Source of the DNA: Citrus sinensis
Lineage: Eukaryota; Streptophyta; Magnoliopsida; Sapindales; Rutaceae
Assembly (NCBI RefSeq): GCF_022201045.2
Contig: NC_068557.1
Coordinates: forward strand, 31,349,501-31,413,500
DNA length: 64,000 nucleotides
Reading direction: 5' to 3'
A model generated the notes under the pieces. That model was given only the letters and a program-made list of their open reading frames with translations, had not been told where the DNA came from and searched no databases. Position 1 is the stretch's first letter, and each line of letters begins with the position of its first letter. Positions 51,948 to 64,000 of the stretch are shown piece after piece. Position numbers and translations under genes: made by a program.

Positions 51948-52969
51948 GTGAGTCTAATGTTTCTTTGTTTGTTTGTTTGTTTTTTTATTTCCCATTTGAG
52001 CTGTTATAATTCACCTTTTTTTTAATTACTTTGAAGCTAAATCTTTTAAAAGTTTCTATCTTGATTTGAGTTGCTCTTTTTTTTTTCTTTCTTTTTTCAA
52101 AGTTAATTGAATTTTGGTTTTTTTAACTGTATGGTATGGCATAGTTGGTAGTTGAACTGTATAACTGTCACTTGAGCTGGTTGGTTCTTGGGTTTAATTT
52201 GAATATGAGAAGCTGTGCTGAATTGTTTATTGTGGCTTTGTTTGTGAGTGTTTGTGTATGTGTCTAGTTTTGCTTTTGAGTGTTGAAATTTCATTTTTGG
52301 ATTTATGACTTGTTTGACTTTCATTTTGGTGTTCGAGTTGACGTAGTTTTGTGTTCTGTGATATGGGTTTTCAGTTTAAGTGCTTTTTGCGAAGTGGGTA
52401 TGTTCTCTCTTTCTCTCTCGTTCTCTTTAATCTCTTTATCATTGGATTTGTGTTGAGGGCTAAACATGCTGTACAGTGACAATAACCATAACTATTGTCT
52501 TCTTAAGTTTTAATTCTCTTATCGTAATTTTTTTCTTCTTTTCTCTGGTAAATTATTTGGCTGGTGATCTGGCCTGTTCTTTGAACTAGTATTTTGTGAT
52601 TGGGCTGGCTTGTAAGGTTGCTTTTCGTAGATCCTGTCTTATCTAGTGCTTAATATTATTATTATTGAACTGTAAATTTCATGCTACATAGTCAGTCTGT
52701 TTTTTCAGAGAAGTCAGGTATTAACAGCACTTTTAATTTAGCTCTAGGAAATTTTTGATGATTCTGCTTTTTGAAGTAGTCGTATGGGCATTAAAAAAGA
52801 AAAAAGAAAAAAACATTTGTATGCTCTCTTCACTGCGTAATGAGTTATATATCTTGAATAATTCTATATAGAAATTTCATTTTTCTTGGGCTTCTATATC
52901 TTCCTTGATATGTTTGCTTCTGCCTCTGTTATCTGTGACACAGCCTCTGTTGCTGCTTCTATTATTTAG
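51948..52969 (+). other. Leader intron of the SSP4-like gene
   Basis: A GAACCAG/GTGAGT donor at 51948 and a TTATTTAG acceptor ending 52969 frame about 1.0 kb of T-rich, intron-like DNA before the ATG at 53037. Inferred from splice signals and base composition only. Confidence 0.5.
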
Positions 52970-53036
52970 AGGGGTCACATATCCCCACTAATGTTCCGGA
53001 ATCAAGATTGTGGCAAATATCATCACTTAAGTTCAA

Positions 53037-56000
53037 ATGCCATCTTTAAAAATGAAGACCAAATCAAGCGCGGGATCCATAAAAGAAAAATATGGTCTTC
53101 ATGTTTGCGTAAAGTCTAGTGTAATTTCCAAAAAATCATGCTCTCATGTCAGGATTTCCCAACAAACAGCCGAATTCGATTCGTGTTCTGGCGACTGTAG
53201 TGATGGTAAGCAATTTTATTTCATTGTTCTGTATTTGTTGTTAGAAGATATGAAAATAATGGGTATCATTATCAAAGATATAAGAGCGAGTGTAAAGATT
53301 CCAGAGTAAATTATATAGTTGTTCTTTTTTTGACTGATGTCTAATTTTGAAGTTATTTTTTTCACATATATGTTTAAATACTGTTATTTTTTCCTCTTTT
53401 TTTTTTAAAACACAATGTTCCGTTTTATACAGTGAAATACAATGATTCTACCAATGTGAAAGTATTATTTTTCATGCATTATTAGATGTTGGTTTCCAAT
53501 TTCATAATTGATTCTGAATCATTATCTTGTAGGATGTGTTCTTTTTCTTTTCTTTGCTTTTTTTTTTTTTTCACTGAATTGATGCACCAATTAATTATTC
53601 TTGACAGTTTCGTCAAGCATGGAAGCTTCCACCCTGGGCTTTAACTGTGAAGATGGCATCAGGCACCGAGAACTGGTGGATGAAGAAAGTTCCCATTTTC
53701 AGGTGCAACCACCAATTTTTGTCGATTCCACAACTATTGGGAGAATGGTAAACCTTTTTATTTTAAAGAGACTGGGATTTTTTGTCACAATTTAAGCTTC
53801 TCCTGTTTGTCACTCTGGGATATCTTGATACTGATTACTGCATACGCTTGAAACACATTCAGCTTTCAGCTGTCTTTGTTAGGCAGAATGTTGTCCTATA
53901 GATTTTCCTCCTTAGAAACTTTGGCATAAGGTTGATGCATTGGTGGCAACGTAGGGAGCTTTTCATTTACAAGTGACTCTTATATTTATATTTTATAACC
54001 CATGCCAATCATTCGGATGTACTATCGTTACAAATATAAGTTATTTATCCTTACTGTTGTTTTTCATGTACTACTTTTTTATTCCTGGACCTGCATCTTT
54101 ACAATTCTTTTTTATTTTTATTTTTCAGTTTGTTTAATTTTTTTTTTTTGGGGGGGGGGGGGGGGGGTATGCATAAATGACAGGAGCCTACACACATCTG
54201 CTCATCGGACTTGGAGACAATTTTTTCTCCTATTCTTGAGCCAGTTGAAATCTTCTGTGGATCAAATGTTGACTATGCAGCAGGTAAATTCCATTTTGAT
54301 TTTCATCAAGGTTCATATGTTCTAAATTAGGTAATTTTATATGACGTGATAAGTTTTCTTTTGGTTCATGTTCATTCTAGGTAATAATGAGGGTTCAAGG
54401 GTGCCAGGGGTTGGGACTGATGATGGTGATGATAACAGAAGTTCGTGTGACTATCAAACTTGCAATGTATCGGATTTCTTTATTTCTGACATGATTATTG
54501 CGAGCTTACCCTTAGATGGGAATGCAGATGTCATCACTGAAACCAATCCTTTTCCTGATTACAAGTGTGCTGAACCAAACATGTTTTTTGATGTGGCCGA
54601 TGAATGCATGATGCTGCCTTTTCTCGAGGATACAGCCAAATCCAGCAATACCATTGATGTCAAATCTCATGAAGTAGCATCAATTGAACAAGATAATGGT
54701 AGCTTATATCTAGCAATTAATCAAATGAAATCCTTCAACCAGGAATCTGATGTTAATGCTAACTCAGATCAAGCCCAACACTTTGATCCACAGTTCTTCA
54801 TTAAGTATTTACCGGAACTTTCAGATATAGCAAACTTTCGGCCCACTGCATCACCGAAGGAGACTCAAGGAAGGAAGTCGGTGACCCTAGTACTCGATTT
54901 AGATGGTAAGAAAATTGAGTTTCTTTTTCATCATAATCTGCTATCACATTATTGAATGTTATTTCAGGTTTGTATAACTTTTACAATGCCAATACAATAT
55001 CTGTCATCACTTTTGGCCTGATTTTTGTGATATTATCATGATTGAAGCCAAATCATAAATAAGTTTATTTGTATCTGACATAAAAATGTGCTTCGCTAGT
55101 TTTTGAAATATATTGATAATTTCAGGGATTAGGTTCAGCTTATCAAGAAATCTTTTGGCATACCAGAAAAACTGTCAAAATAGTTCTTAATGTTCTTAGT
55201 GAGTGTAGTCCCAACGAATCCTATATGGTTTTGCTGACTTGGGACTTATTCTAATCTGTTATTGAGATTATTATATGGCATAATCCCATTGTTTTTGTCT
55301 TTGGATTTTCTTTGAATAATTTTTATGTGAGAAATTGATTAAGTTTTTGTTAAATATGGCTTTATTTTGGCAGAAACACTCGTTCACTCTACCTTGGAGT
55401 ACTGTGATGATGCAGACTTCACTTTTACTGTTTTCTTCAACATGAAAGAGCACACCGTATATGTAAAACAGAGGCCTCACCTTAAGACATTCTTAGAGCG
55501 GGTTGCAGAAATGTTTGAAGTTGTTATATTTACAGCCAGCCAAAGCATCTATGCAGCACAACTTTTGGATATACTGGACCCAGATGGAAAGCTTATATCT
55601 CGGCGGGTTTATCGGGAATCATGCATTTTTTCTGACGGAACTTACACTAAAGATTTAACAGTTTTAGGTGTTGATCTTGCAAAAGTTGCCATTATTGATA
55701 ATTCTCCACAGGTATAAAGACTTGTAAGATTTATTATTGTTCGTCCAAAGATTTAAATTTCCATTTTCTTTCCCTCATTTCTTTGATTTTGATGTTATCT
55801 TATACTGTCTGCCAATCTTTTATTTTTTTTATGATCATATCTTTCCCAATTTGTCGTGGGCAATTAAAGTTTAATATAATGAGTCACCCACATTCACTTA
55901 ATGTAACATAATAAAATATTTTGTATCTCCTAATAAGGTGGTATGGAGAGACCATAATGAACAGAAGCAAAAGAAATTGTCATCTGTACCAGTTACTCAC

Positions 56001-56196
56001 ATGAGTGCTTAAGCTTTGTACATGTTCTTGATTTCAGGTTTTCAGGCTGCAAGTGAATAATGGGATTCCTATTGAGAGTTGGTTCGATGATCCATCAGAT
56101 TGTTCATTAATATCGTTACTTCCCTTCTTAGATATCCTGGCTGATGCTGAGGATGTCCGCCCAATCATTGCCAAGACATTCGGTAACAAGGAATAA
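53037..56196 (+). CDS. SSP4: SCP1-like small phosphatase (SSP4-like CTD phosphatase)
   Basis: Nuclear Mg-dependent phosphatase of the FCP/SCP class that removes phosphate from the RNA polymerase II CTD. Exons 53037-53205, 53608-53747, 54184-54283, 54381-54905, 55374-55711 and 56038-56196 join to 476 residues, near the length I recall for Arabidopsis SSP4. Residues 1-300 are a poorly conserved acidic N-terminal region. The catalytic domain (about 303-465) has the DxDxT motif as DLDETLVHS, split by the exon 4/5 junction. It continues with [40 protein letters not shown], the SRRVYRESC motif, and [19 protein letters not shown] with the final Asp. All catalytic motifs are intact. A run of 18 G lies just before exon 3. 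It is divergent from PHYE and follows the At5g46410 position in Arabidopsis as recalled. Confidence 0.95.
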
Positions 56197-58919
56197 AAGT
56201 CCCTTGTTTTTCCTCACTTGTTTGAATATAGCTTCTTGTCCATCTGGTTTATTTTTGAGCAAAAAAAGGTCTTTTCTTTAATTGCTCACTTCAAATCTTC
56301 CTTGCTAGCTCTTGAGATAATTAACCATCAAATAAATAATTGATTGTCTGATTGTTGGTCAGCTTTTGCTCCATCCCTTTCTCCTCTCAGCTGACAACCT
56401 TGTGTAGTGCTTTATCTATCCTTTCAAAAGGTAGTTTTAGAGAATGTCTCTATTTACTTTTATTGTACAGCTGAAGTTTGCAGGAAAATATGGGAGACAT
56501 ATATGAAATTTTATCTTGTGAAATATAATTTTGCAAACTCTTGTTTGATTTATTGTCTGTTTGACTAACTTGCTGATGTCCCTTAGCAAACAATCAAACA
56601 TGGACCTTATTGAGAGATATTGTGTGTTGAGTGATTTAAATTGACAGGTCAATGATGAACTTACATAGAGTGAAGTGGATGGTGAACTTTGTCTTCATGA
56701 AGCTTGTATTTTGTTCAAACGTTTGTGAATAGAACCATATACTTATGCTTATTCACATCTTTCTTTGTGGTTTCCGAATGCTTACATCCAGTTGTTTTCC
56801 TCAATTATGTGTACACTTGTATCTTTAATCTTTTATTTTGTTTACCATATATCATCTTAATATTTTTTACGAAAGTGCCCCTTCTTGCTTAAATTGCTAT
56901 AAATCTCTCAAGTAGGCAATTTCTCTACTATTGGATGAACCTTCAACCTTCTTCATTACTTATGGTGTGCATGCGGGATTTTCAGGCAGTGCTATCATTT
57001 TTATGGTCCGGAGAGGAAGATAGTCTTGAAAGTGAGAGTTGATTATAAGTCAAGAAAGCAGTTGGTTATTAACCTTTTCTCTTGCTCAAGTCTCAGAATC
57101 ATATCTCTTGAAATTACATAATACTAGTCTTAGAGATTCAACTACAGCATAGATTTAAGTAGTGAATGAGTGAATTGGGGATCCAACTTGAGGGTAGTGG
57201 TCTGTGTTATGTTGATTTGAAGAGATTAAGGCTACTATCTCTAAACAGGTACCTACCTGACTCAACCCTGCCTTTAGGAACTTTGCCTTGTAAGTGAGGA
57301 TATCTGCAATGATGCTAATACCAAGTTATGACTCTGTCTTACGTAATCATGTGTGAGTTACCACAGATTTAAGCTTCAAGTACCCAAAACTAAAACTGTT
57401 GGAGAAATTGAATTGTCTGAATGGCCGGTAGATTCGTAATTAAGAGACTCTTGCATATCCTTTTTGGGTGTTTATTGAGTAGATTGGACAATGAAAAAAG
57501 AGTGCTTAATTTTTTGATCTTCTGCTTTGAAAAGTTGAAAGAAATTAGCATGGGCTGTAGCCTTTCTCTGCTTGTCATTGCATATTTTCTTCTGAATATA
57601 ATAAATAAATAAAGAAGGATACAACTGCTAACTGAAAAGAGGTACAGTACTTGTCTACTTGACTTTCTGAAGGGGAGATTGATTGTTAAATCTGTTAAAT
57701 CTCATGATCTTTAGTGCAATTTCACAACTTTGCGTGCGTTATCTGCAGGTCATATATTTTCTGCCACTGGCAAATAATAGGTACGTAGAATTTTATTGGT
57801 ATCCATCTTTCTAGCGAACTTCATTGATATGGCTGTTTAATCATCCCATGGACTGCCCTAACAATTTTATATCATGTATCTTTGGATCTCCGAATTTATG
57901 TTGGGAACAGTCTGCCTCTGTGTAATCTCATTTTGAAATGCTAAGATGACACCCATTTATTGTTTCCAGTCAACTGCTCTTTTCTCTTAACCAACTGGGT
58001 TTGTAAAAATAAGCAGAAGCACATTTGGCTGGTGTAAATGCACAACTATTTGTAGTGATTCATTCTTTCCAAATATTGGTGATATGGGAAATCATTTCAA
58101 CAGTTTGTGGATTCGGATTATTTTAACTAGCGCCTTTTGGAACCCTCTGTTAATTACGTCAATTTATGTGCAGTGTATAATGATTGTTATTGACTTATGG
58201 TACTATATTTGCCCTGGTTGAGGCTCTTGGATTTTCAGTGAACACCATGAACAAATGCACGAACGTTGTATATTCATATATATGTGCCGTTGTCAATTGA
58301 GTAAGCCGGATACTGTTGGTAAAGTGAGTACAGGGACAAGGAGGATCAATGAAAAGAATTTTAACTCATTGTGAATATAGCATATGAACAAAAAGACTAA
58401 TCTAAGAAATAACAAAATCAAACAACCATTAAAACTGTGTTTGGTTTATCCAAATGCTGCGCGTAATATATTCTGCTCATAAAATATATAATGGTTTATT
58501 ACGTGTATTTTTATTTTTCGAAGTCACACTCGAGAATTCAGTTCAATTGTTCACTTATGGTAACGAGGAAAGACTGACAAAAGTAATAAACTATTAGCTT
58601 AAACAATTCTTTATAATTTGTATGAAGTTGAGATTATGGACGAAAATAATAATGATGATAATAAAAATTAATAATGATTACATAAAAGGTAGAATTTGAG
58701 GAGCATGAGAAAAATAACGGGAACCAAGTAAAGTTTATTAAATTCTACATTGTGTATATTATTACTACATCTGAAGACTATACGAAAACGCTTGTGCGAG
58801 CGGCTTGTTGTGAGCCTTCTTGCATTGTTCAACTTTTGCGTCCCCTAAAATTCTCATTTCTTTCTCCCGCTTCCAACAGCTTTTAATCATCTTAATTAAA
58901 CCAATTACTCAAACTGCAC
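56197..58919. other. Spacer downstream of the SSP4-like gene
   Basis: SSP4 3' UTR, then 2.5 kb of AT-rich DNA with no ORF, RNA gene or transposon ends that I can support, up to the AWPM-19 fragment. Confidence 0.5.
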
Positions 58920-59245
58920 CAAACAAGTGAAACCAGTCGCATCCCCTTGCTTTTGCATTTGAATTTCGACATGTACGTCAGAGTTTTAGGCATTGGTGGT
59001 TGGGCCATGAACCAAGCAATTGAGCGTGGCTTTGCCATTGGTAAGAACATGCAACTTCGTTATTCCTAATTACCTAGAAAGAAAGTGAAAAATGACACGA
59101 TGTACTATTATTGGTTTAATCATCTATGTTGCTTGCTAGCTAATGTTGCTGTGTTGTAATTTTGTGTGTAACTTGCAGGTCCAGCACATTTTTTCGCCCG
59201 TGTATTTCCCAATGGGCAATGCTGCCACTGGATCTTTTTTACATA
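58920..59245 (+). pseudogene. Truncated copy of the AWPM-19 gene
   Basis: Matches exon 1, intron 1 and the start of exon 2 of the AWPM-19 gene at 21192-22019. The exon 1 part reads VRVLGIGGWAMNQAIERGFAIG (in two runs: VRVLGIGGWAM and NQAIERGFAIG), then an intron of 138 bp still similar to the 144-bp intron of the parent and ending TGTGTAACTTGCAG, then PAHF, SPVYFPMGNAATG in shifted frames. The parental start codon is not conserved, the first part of exon 2 is damaged (FEL lost), and homology stops at about 59245. Keeping the intron shows DNA-level duplication. It lies 37 kb from the parent and in the opposite orientation. Confidence 0.88.
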
Positions 59246-59586
59246 TTTACCTTCCCAAACATATGCAGCCCCACCATCTCTCTTTGGAACGCCCACCCTG
59301 GTTTGCCTCTGTCATGGACGGTCTTGATCACCTGATTCCAAATGCTTGAAGTCGAAGATGTAAGTAGCATGTCATCCAAAATTCCAAATAACCACAACAT
59401 ATTGGTAAAGCAATTTTCCTTATCACAGTCAAAGATTTTTTTTTAACATATCTAAGACCTATCTGCAAGACTCGACACTCCAGGTTTGATGATGAAACCG
59501 CATTTATCAATTGTTGGCAAAGAACTACAGTAACTCAATGAACTGAACATTTAGGACATTCCAATATCATTGACTTTGGAAGACTG
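59246..59586. other. Spacer after the AWPM-19 fragment
   Basis: Non-coding; it should include the PRP39 3' UTR on the minus strand. Nothing else seen. Confidence 0.4.
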
Positions 59587-62500
59587 TTACTGGAGATGCA
59601 GAGATGGCGATGCAGCGGGTGTTGTAGCAGCAGTATTCGGTGGTGCAACTCCTTGGTCCTGCATGATTTTATTAAATGGAAAATCAATGAAGTCTTTGGA
59701 GAAACAACATTTGGTTATAAATAAGGCTAACTCATACTTCTTTTACATTTGCCTAGTCCCTTCTAGTATCCCCCCACTAATTAGAAAGTCTGGAACAGTA
59801 CTTAGGATAAATTTAGTCACAGACCTGTTTGGAGCTGTTATTCCATTTCTCAATCTGTGACATGCCAATTTGCTGCTCAGATTGTCTCTGCTCTAGCTGC
59901 CACTGCTGCGGAGGATGTTGATCTTGCTGCTGGACCTGCTGTTGCATCTGATACTGCTCAAGTTGCTGATGTTGCGGTTGCTGTTGCAGGTAAAGTGAAT
60001 GTTGCTGCTGATATTGTTGTTGCTGCACGAATTGCTGCTGTTGAAGTGGCTGCAGATGCTGTTGCTGTAATTGCAGATGCTGCTGTTGCAAAAACAACTG
60101 CTGCTGCTGTTGCTGTTGATAATAATAGTATTGCCACATTTGATTATAAGCTAGGTTACTCTGCAGAAGCCCCTGCTGCTCACTACTCTGTGAGGGATAT
60201 TGGGACATCTGTGCTTGAGGATAAAAAACAGGTTGAGCAGGTACTTCAGACTGGGATGCAGAGGCAAAAGTCTGCTGCTGCATGTTCTGCATGGGCCAGG
60301 CCTGCGCTGTTAGACTGTGTAGGAACTGACTTTGTGCTTGGCTGCCCTGCTGAGCTTGTGGATTTTGAGAAGGCAAAGGTTGAGAGGGATAACGTGAATT
60401 CATAGGCATTTGATCACCGGATTCATTTCGTGGATAACGTTGTGAAGAAAATCGCCGCTGTTGATGCTGTCGTTTATGTGAATGTCCTCGATACCCAAAT
60501 CTGAGATCCCTGTGAACTCTGTCAGGATTTTGCTTCTCGTGCCAGTTTCGACCACTATTTGCAGGTGTTTGTGGATGTGAATGTGCCTCTGGTATAAAAT
60601 TTTGATGACTTGCTGAAGATGAAGGGCTAACTGTTCTGGTTTGAATTGGTGCAGAACTAGATGCTTGAGTGCCCATTGAACTGGGTGCAAAGTGACTTCC
60701 ATTATTATTCTGGCCAGCCCCAAGCACACTTCCATCCGACAAACTGGTTTCACGCGGAGCTTCACTCTTCAGCATGCTTTCATGTGAAAAATTGGTTTTT
60801 TGAGGAGCTTCACACTCATGAGAGGTGGCGCACAGAGAGCCTGGAGAATCATTTCCTCCAGGATCTAAGGAAAGTCCCTCCAATGAAAGTGGCTTCAGAT
60901 CCTTTTTGGACTCATGCTCATACTCTCGCTGAACATCATCTTCTTCAGAGAATGCCTCTGAAGCTTGTACTGTTTCATTTTCATTTGTGACTTGATGTGC
61001 TAGATCAAGTGATAAAACTTCAGGATCACAAGCATCTTGACTATGCTGCTCTGCAGCTTCAGGAGGTACCTGCTGCATTCTGTCCTGTGAACTGCTGTCT
61101 GCTTCTCCTGACAGAAGAATATCAACTTCAGCACCATCAGAGCGAATATCATGATTTTCTGGTAATGGAGATTTCTGGTTTGATGGTAGGGAAGTGGCAT
61201 CATCGCCAGACTCCGAATCAGATTTTTCTGGAGGTGAAAATTTCTTGTCTTGAGAAGCTGACGGCATCAAGTGTTCAGATTCAAATGGCTGCGGCAGCGA
61301 AGCAACATTACTTTCCCGTTTTCCTCTAATGAAGGCTCTCAAGGACTTTGTTTCTCTACCCGGACACTCATAAGCAGTCCTCACGGTGTGTGGAAACAAT
61401 TTGATGTGCTGATTCCATGCATTCCTAATGTCGTGGATCGTTCCACATAGGTCAAGAAACTGCTATTATAGATCACCAGTATTGGACGAGTAAGATGACA
61501 GAATATCATACATGAAAATGGAATAATTTTGAAGTTAGAGGTAAATGCAATATTTTTGAAGCTAGAAGTGAGTTTGGGCAGCATCTGCTCAATATTAGCA
61601 ACTGATGAAAATAAAATGTTGGAATCATGGAGTACACATAAAAGACGTGCAGAAATCAACAAAATATAAATCCAAAGACATATAAAATACAAAAAAGCAT
61701 GCACTTCTTTTACCATCTTTCAAGAATTGCACAAGTTTAATTTAGGATATACTGCACATATTATAGTAAACCTGTGCCGTATAAGGTTGTTAAGAGATAA
61801 ATCAACAGGTGGCATAAAGGGTGTTCATGCAACTTACAATGGGCTGAAACACATGAGAGGTAAAGATGAAAGCTCAAAACATTAAGAAGAAAAATCACAC
61901 AAGGAGAAAATTCCAACTTTTGCTACTTTTCCCTAGATCACTGTGCTGAAAAGCAGGAACTAATTTTTTTACATTCGAAAAGGAAATTTAACCTGTAAAT
62001 ATAAGCTTGATATATCCTCCACATCTTCCAGACTAAAAACTTTAAGTACATCTGGACGCGAATATAATGCATTAGAGATAACAGCATCTACAATACTTAT
62101 GTGACTTCGTCCTCCATGCACCATTGTGAATTTTATTAGTTCCTGCATAAATTAGAATCAATAATAAAGTTTATTATCCCAACAATGTTTCATAACATTT
62201 ATAAAAAAAAAAAATGAACTGATATCAAAACATGCCAACTATATTTCTATGCATATATTGTCACATAAAGGCTATGCCAATCTTACCCAGGGACATAATT
62301 CTACAAATTATCCACAGTTTGGTTGACAAATAATCATGTGTAGAAAAAACTATGGCTAGATAATGGATCGAATACCTCTAAAAGCAATTTGCAGTTTGGC
62401 ACATGTTTGATACCATCTATTAAAATGTCTCTGGCATTGTCTGCACTACCAGTAGTCTATAAATTGAAGAAGCTGTCAGTAAAAAATTTATAACTGCATT

Positions 62501-64000
62501 TAAGACCAACATTTAAATGAAAAAGAAGAGGAAGAAAGAAAGAAAGCTAAAGCAATTTGATTGCTTTTATTCATCAGCATCTCCTCACACAAGCAACCTC
62601 CAACATAATTTTATAGATATTTAAAGCAATCACTTATAAGCAGATAAGAGTGACACTCAAGTAATTATATTGAAACATGTGCAATGTATGATTAAAAGAA
62701 ACGACTTCAAAAACAGACATTAACTGGGTACTGATTAATGAACAAGTATATTGAAATAGTGAAAAGATTAACACAGCAGAAAGACTGAAAACTTGGATGT
62801 GCATGAATGGCTTACCGTGTATGTAAGTCGTGAAAATTGAACATATAACAGAGGAAGGGTATGAAACTTTCTCTGTTCTGCAGCAGTTTCCAATGCTTCT
62901 TTGTATGTATCACAAGCTGCCACAAAATTTCCCTAACAATTACGCAAAAGAATGACAGATATGAGAAATCACTCCAAATATAGACGATACATAAGTGAAG
63001 CTTTTTCCTTAATGATACACATAAAAAAAAAGGAATTGATTACATACCAGACGTCTTTCCATGTTAGCTTTAAATGTTACTTTTTCAATAAATCTTGAAT
63101 CTGAGTCAATATAACTTTCAGGAAAGGCAGCACGTGCAGCAGATGTGTCTCCTATTTGCTCCTTATACCTGGCATTGAAAAGATGGATCACCGGCAGTCT
63201 CTGCAATGAGCATGTGAGAAGGGGCACAATCATAATCTGGTCATGTATAAAGCAATGCAGTCGAAACATCCAATAAAATGCAGCAATCAACCATATTTCA
63301 GCAGTGTACAAACTTGCTTCACAATTACCAAAAGTCCAGGAGTGATGTGGAAGGAGGAAAGAATCTAGGTTCATCTGTAGAATTCTACTCGTCTAAACTA
63401 GTTACATTTAGATTGTAAGTTTATAACTTTCTTGGACAGAAGTCATATGCTCATTTCTAAATTCTAATAAATTCCCCCCCTCAAATCATCGGTCTTAATT
63501 CTAATACCAAATTTATATGGAGGAAATAAAATGAGATTACCATGTGGCAGATTCTCCTTGCAAATGAATTAAAAAATGAAAAATCCAGACAACTGTCTAA
63601 TGACCAAATAATCAAGTTCTTCAAAAACGAGAAGGCAGCTAATGCAACAGTTGTCAAACTTCAATTGGTGTCAAGAACTACTGCATTTATAAAATCTAGA
63701 CATCAATCAAATATATCCCATAAAAGATCAATAAAGAAAAGTATATCCATTGTCAAGCTAAAATCTACTCATCAAATATTATTAGATTTAAAGTTCCATA
63801 GTTTTATGTCTAAATTAAGTGACATTTTTAATCATTCAACTATGCTTCAAACTAATTCGACAAGTTTCTTGAAATGGAAGAAAGAAAAATGCAGTGATTG
63901 TGAAGCTGAATACCTTCAGAAAAATTTGAGTTGCTCGATCCAGTGCATAGCTTGCTATCTCTCTTCCTCCCTTACTTTCCATGAAATCCACGTAACGCAT
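59587..64000 (-). CDS. PRP39-2: Pre-mRNA-processing factor 39 (PRP39-like), C-terminal part
   Basis: U1 snRNP-associated splicing factor built of HAT (half-TPR) repeats; nuclear. The 5' end lies beyond the window. Minus-strand exons, all phase 0: 63914-64000 (continuing), 63048-63200, 62816-62932, 62376-62456, 61993-62142, 59825-61459, 59587-59658, giving 764 residues. HAT-type sequence is seen in MRYVDFMESKGGREIASYAL, LPVIHLFNARYKEQIGD, ACDTYKEALETA and LPLLYVQFSRLTYT. The large 1.6-kb exon starts FLDLCGTIHDIRNAWNQHIKLFP and then encodes about 500 disordered residues, ending in a Gln-rich tract (YYYYQQQQQQQ and many QQ/QQQ units). The final 24 residues are DQGVAPPNTAATTPAAS and a short end. 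It follows SSP4, as At5g46400 does in Arabidopsis from memory, hence the symbol. Confidence 0.9.

Noticed and set aside
59857-60405. 182-residue Ala/Val-rich open frame on the plus strand
   Set aside because: It is the antisense shadow of the Gln-rich PRP39 exon; CAG/CAA repeats read backwards give Ala, Val and Leu runs. The minus frame has consistent splice sites and family matches.

Overview
This is nuclear DNA of a flowering plant, almost certainly a woody-type eudicot. It has AT-rich intergenic DNA, split genes with GT-AG introns, and plant-only families: a phytochrome, a DYW-class PPR protein, AWPM-19 and MEI2-like. The species cannot be fixed from sequence alone.

Layout. 1-2276 (+): 3' half of an ABCB9/ABCB7-like ABC transporter. 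3461-8060 (+): a full-length but decayed tandem copy of it. 8932-12282 (-): SH3P3, a BAR/SH3 protein. 12.3-17.6 kb: gene-free, with a hAT-type non-autonomous transposon (12920-13724, perfect 8-bp target duplication) and a long-TIR, MULE-like element (14429-16058) that carries a host gene fragment. 17605-19177 (+): plant protein of unknown function. 21192-22019 (-): AWPM-19 membrane protein. 22939-25029 (+): DYW-type PPR protein. 26533-28328 (-): ribosomal protein eL32. 29222-33405 (-): plastid-type RimM fused to a UDPGP-like domain. 33.8-35.6 kb: array of three short Helitrons. 38757-42854 (+): MEI2-like RNA-binding protein. 44050-48738 (-): phytochrome E. 53037-56196 (+): SSP4-like CTD phosphatase. 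58920-59245 (+): fragment of the AWPM-19 gene. 59587-64000 (-): 3' part of a PRP39 splicing factor with a long Gln-rich tail, running off the window.

Gene order. As I recall the Arabidopsis map, these genes match two segments in turn: At4g18050-18130 (ABCB9, SH3P3, AML3, PHYE) and At5g46400-46540 (PRP39-2, SSP4, RimM, RPL32, PPR, AWPM-19, ABCB7). The window therefore looks like the unduplicated ancestral order, whose two later Arabidopsis copies each lost different genes.

The genes do not form one pathway. Several act in gene expression: eL32 and RimM in ribosome supply, the PPR protein in organelle RNA, MEI2-like and PRP39 in RNA binding and splicing, SSP4 on the polymerase CTD. PHYE is a light receptor; ABCB, AWPM-19 and SH3P3 act at membranes. 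All exon joins given were worked out by hand from splice signals and reading frame and carry no transcript support.
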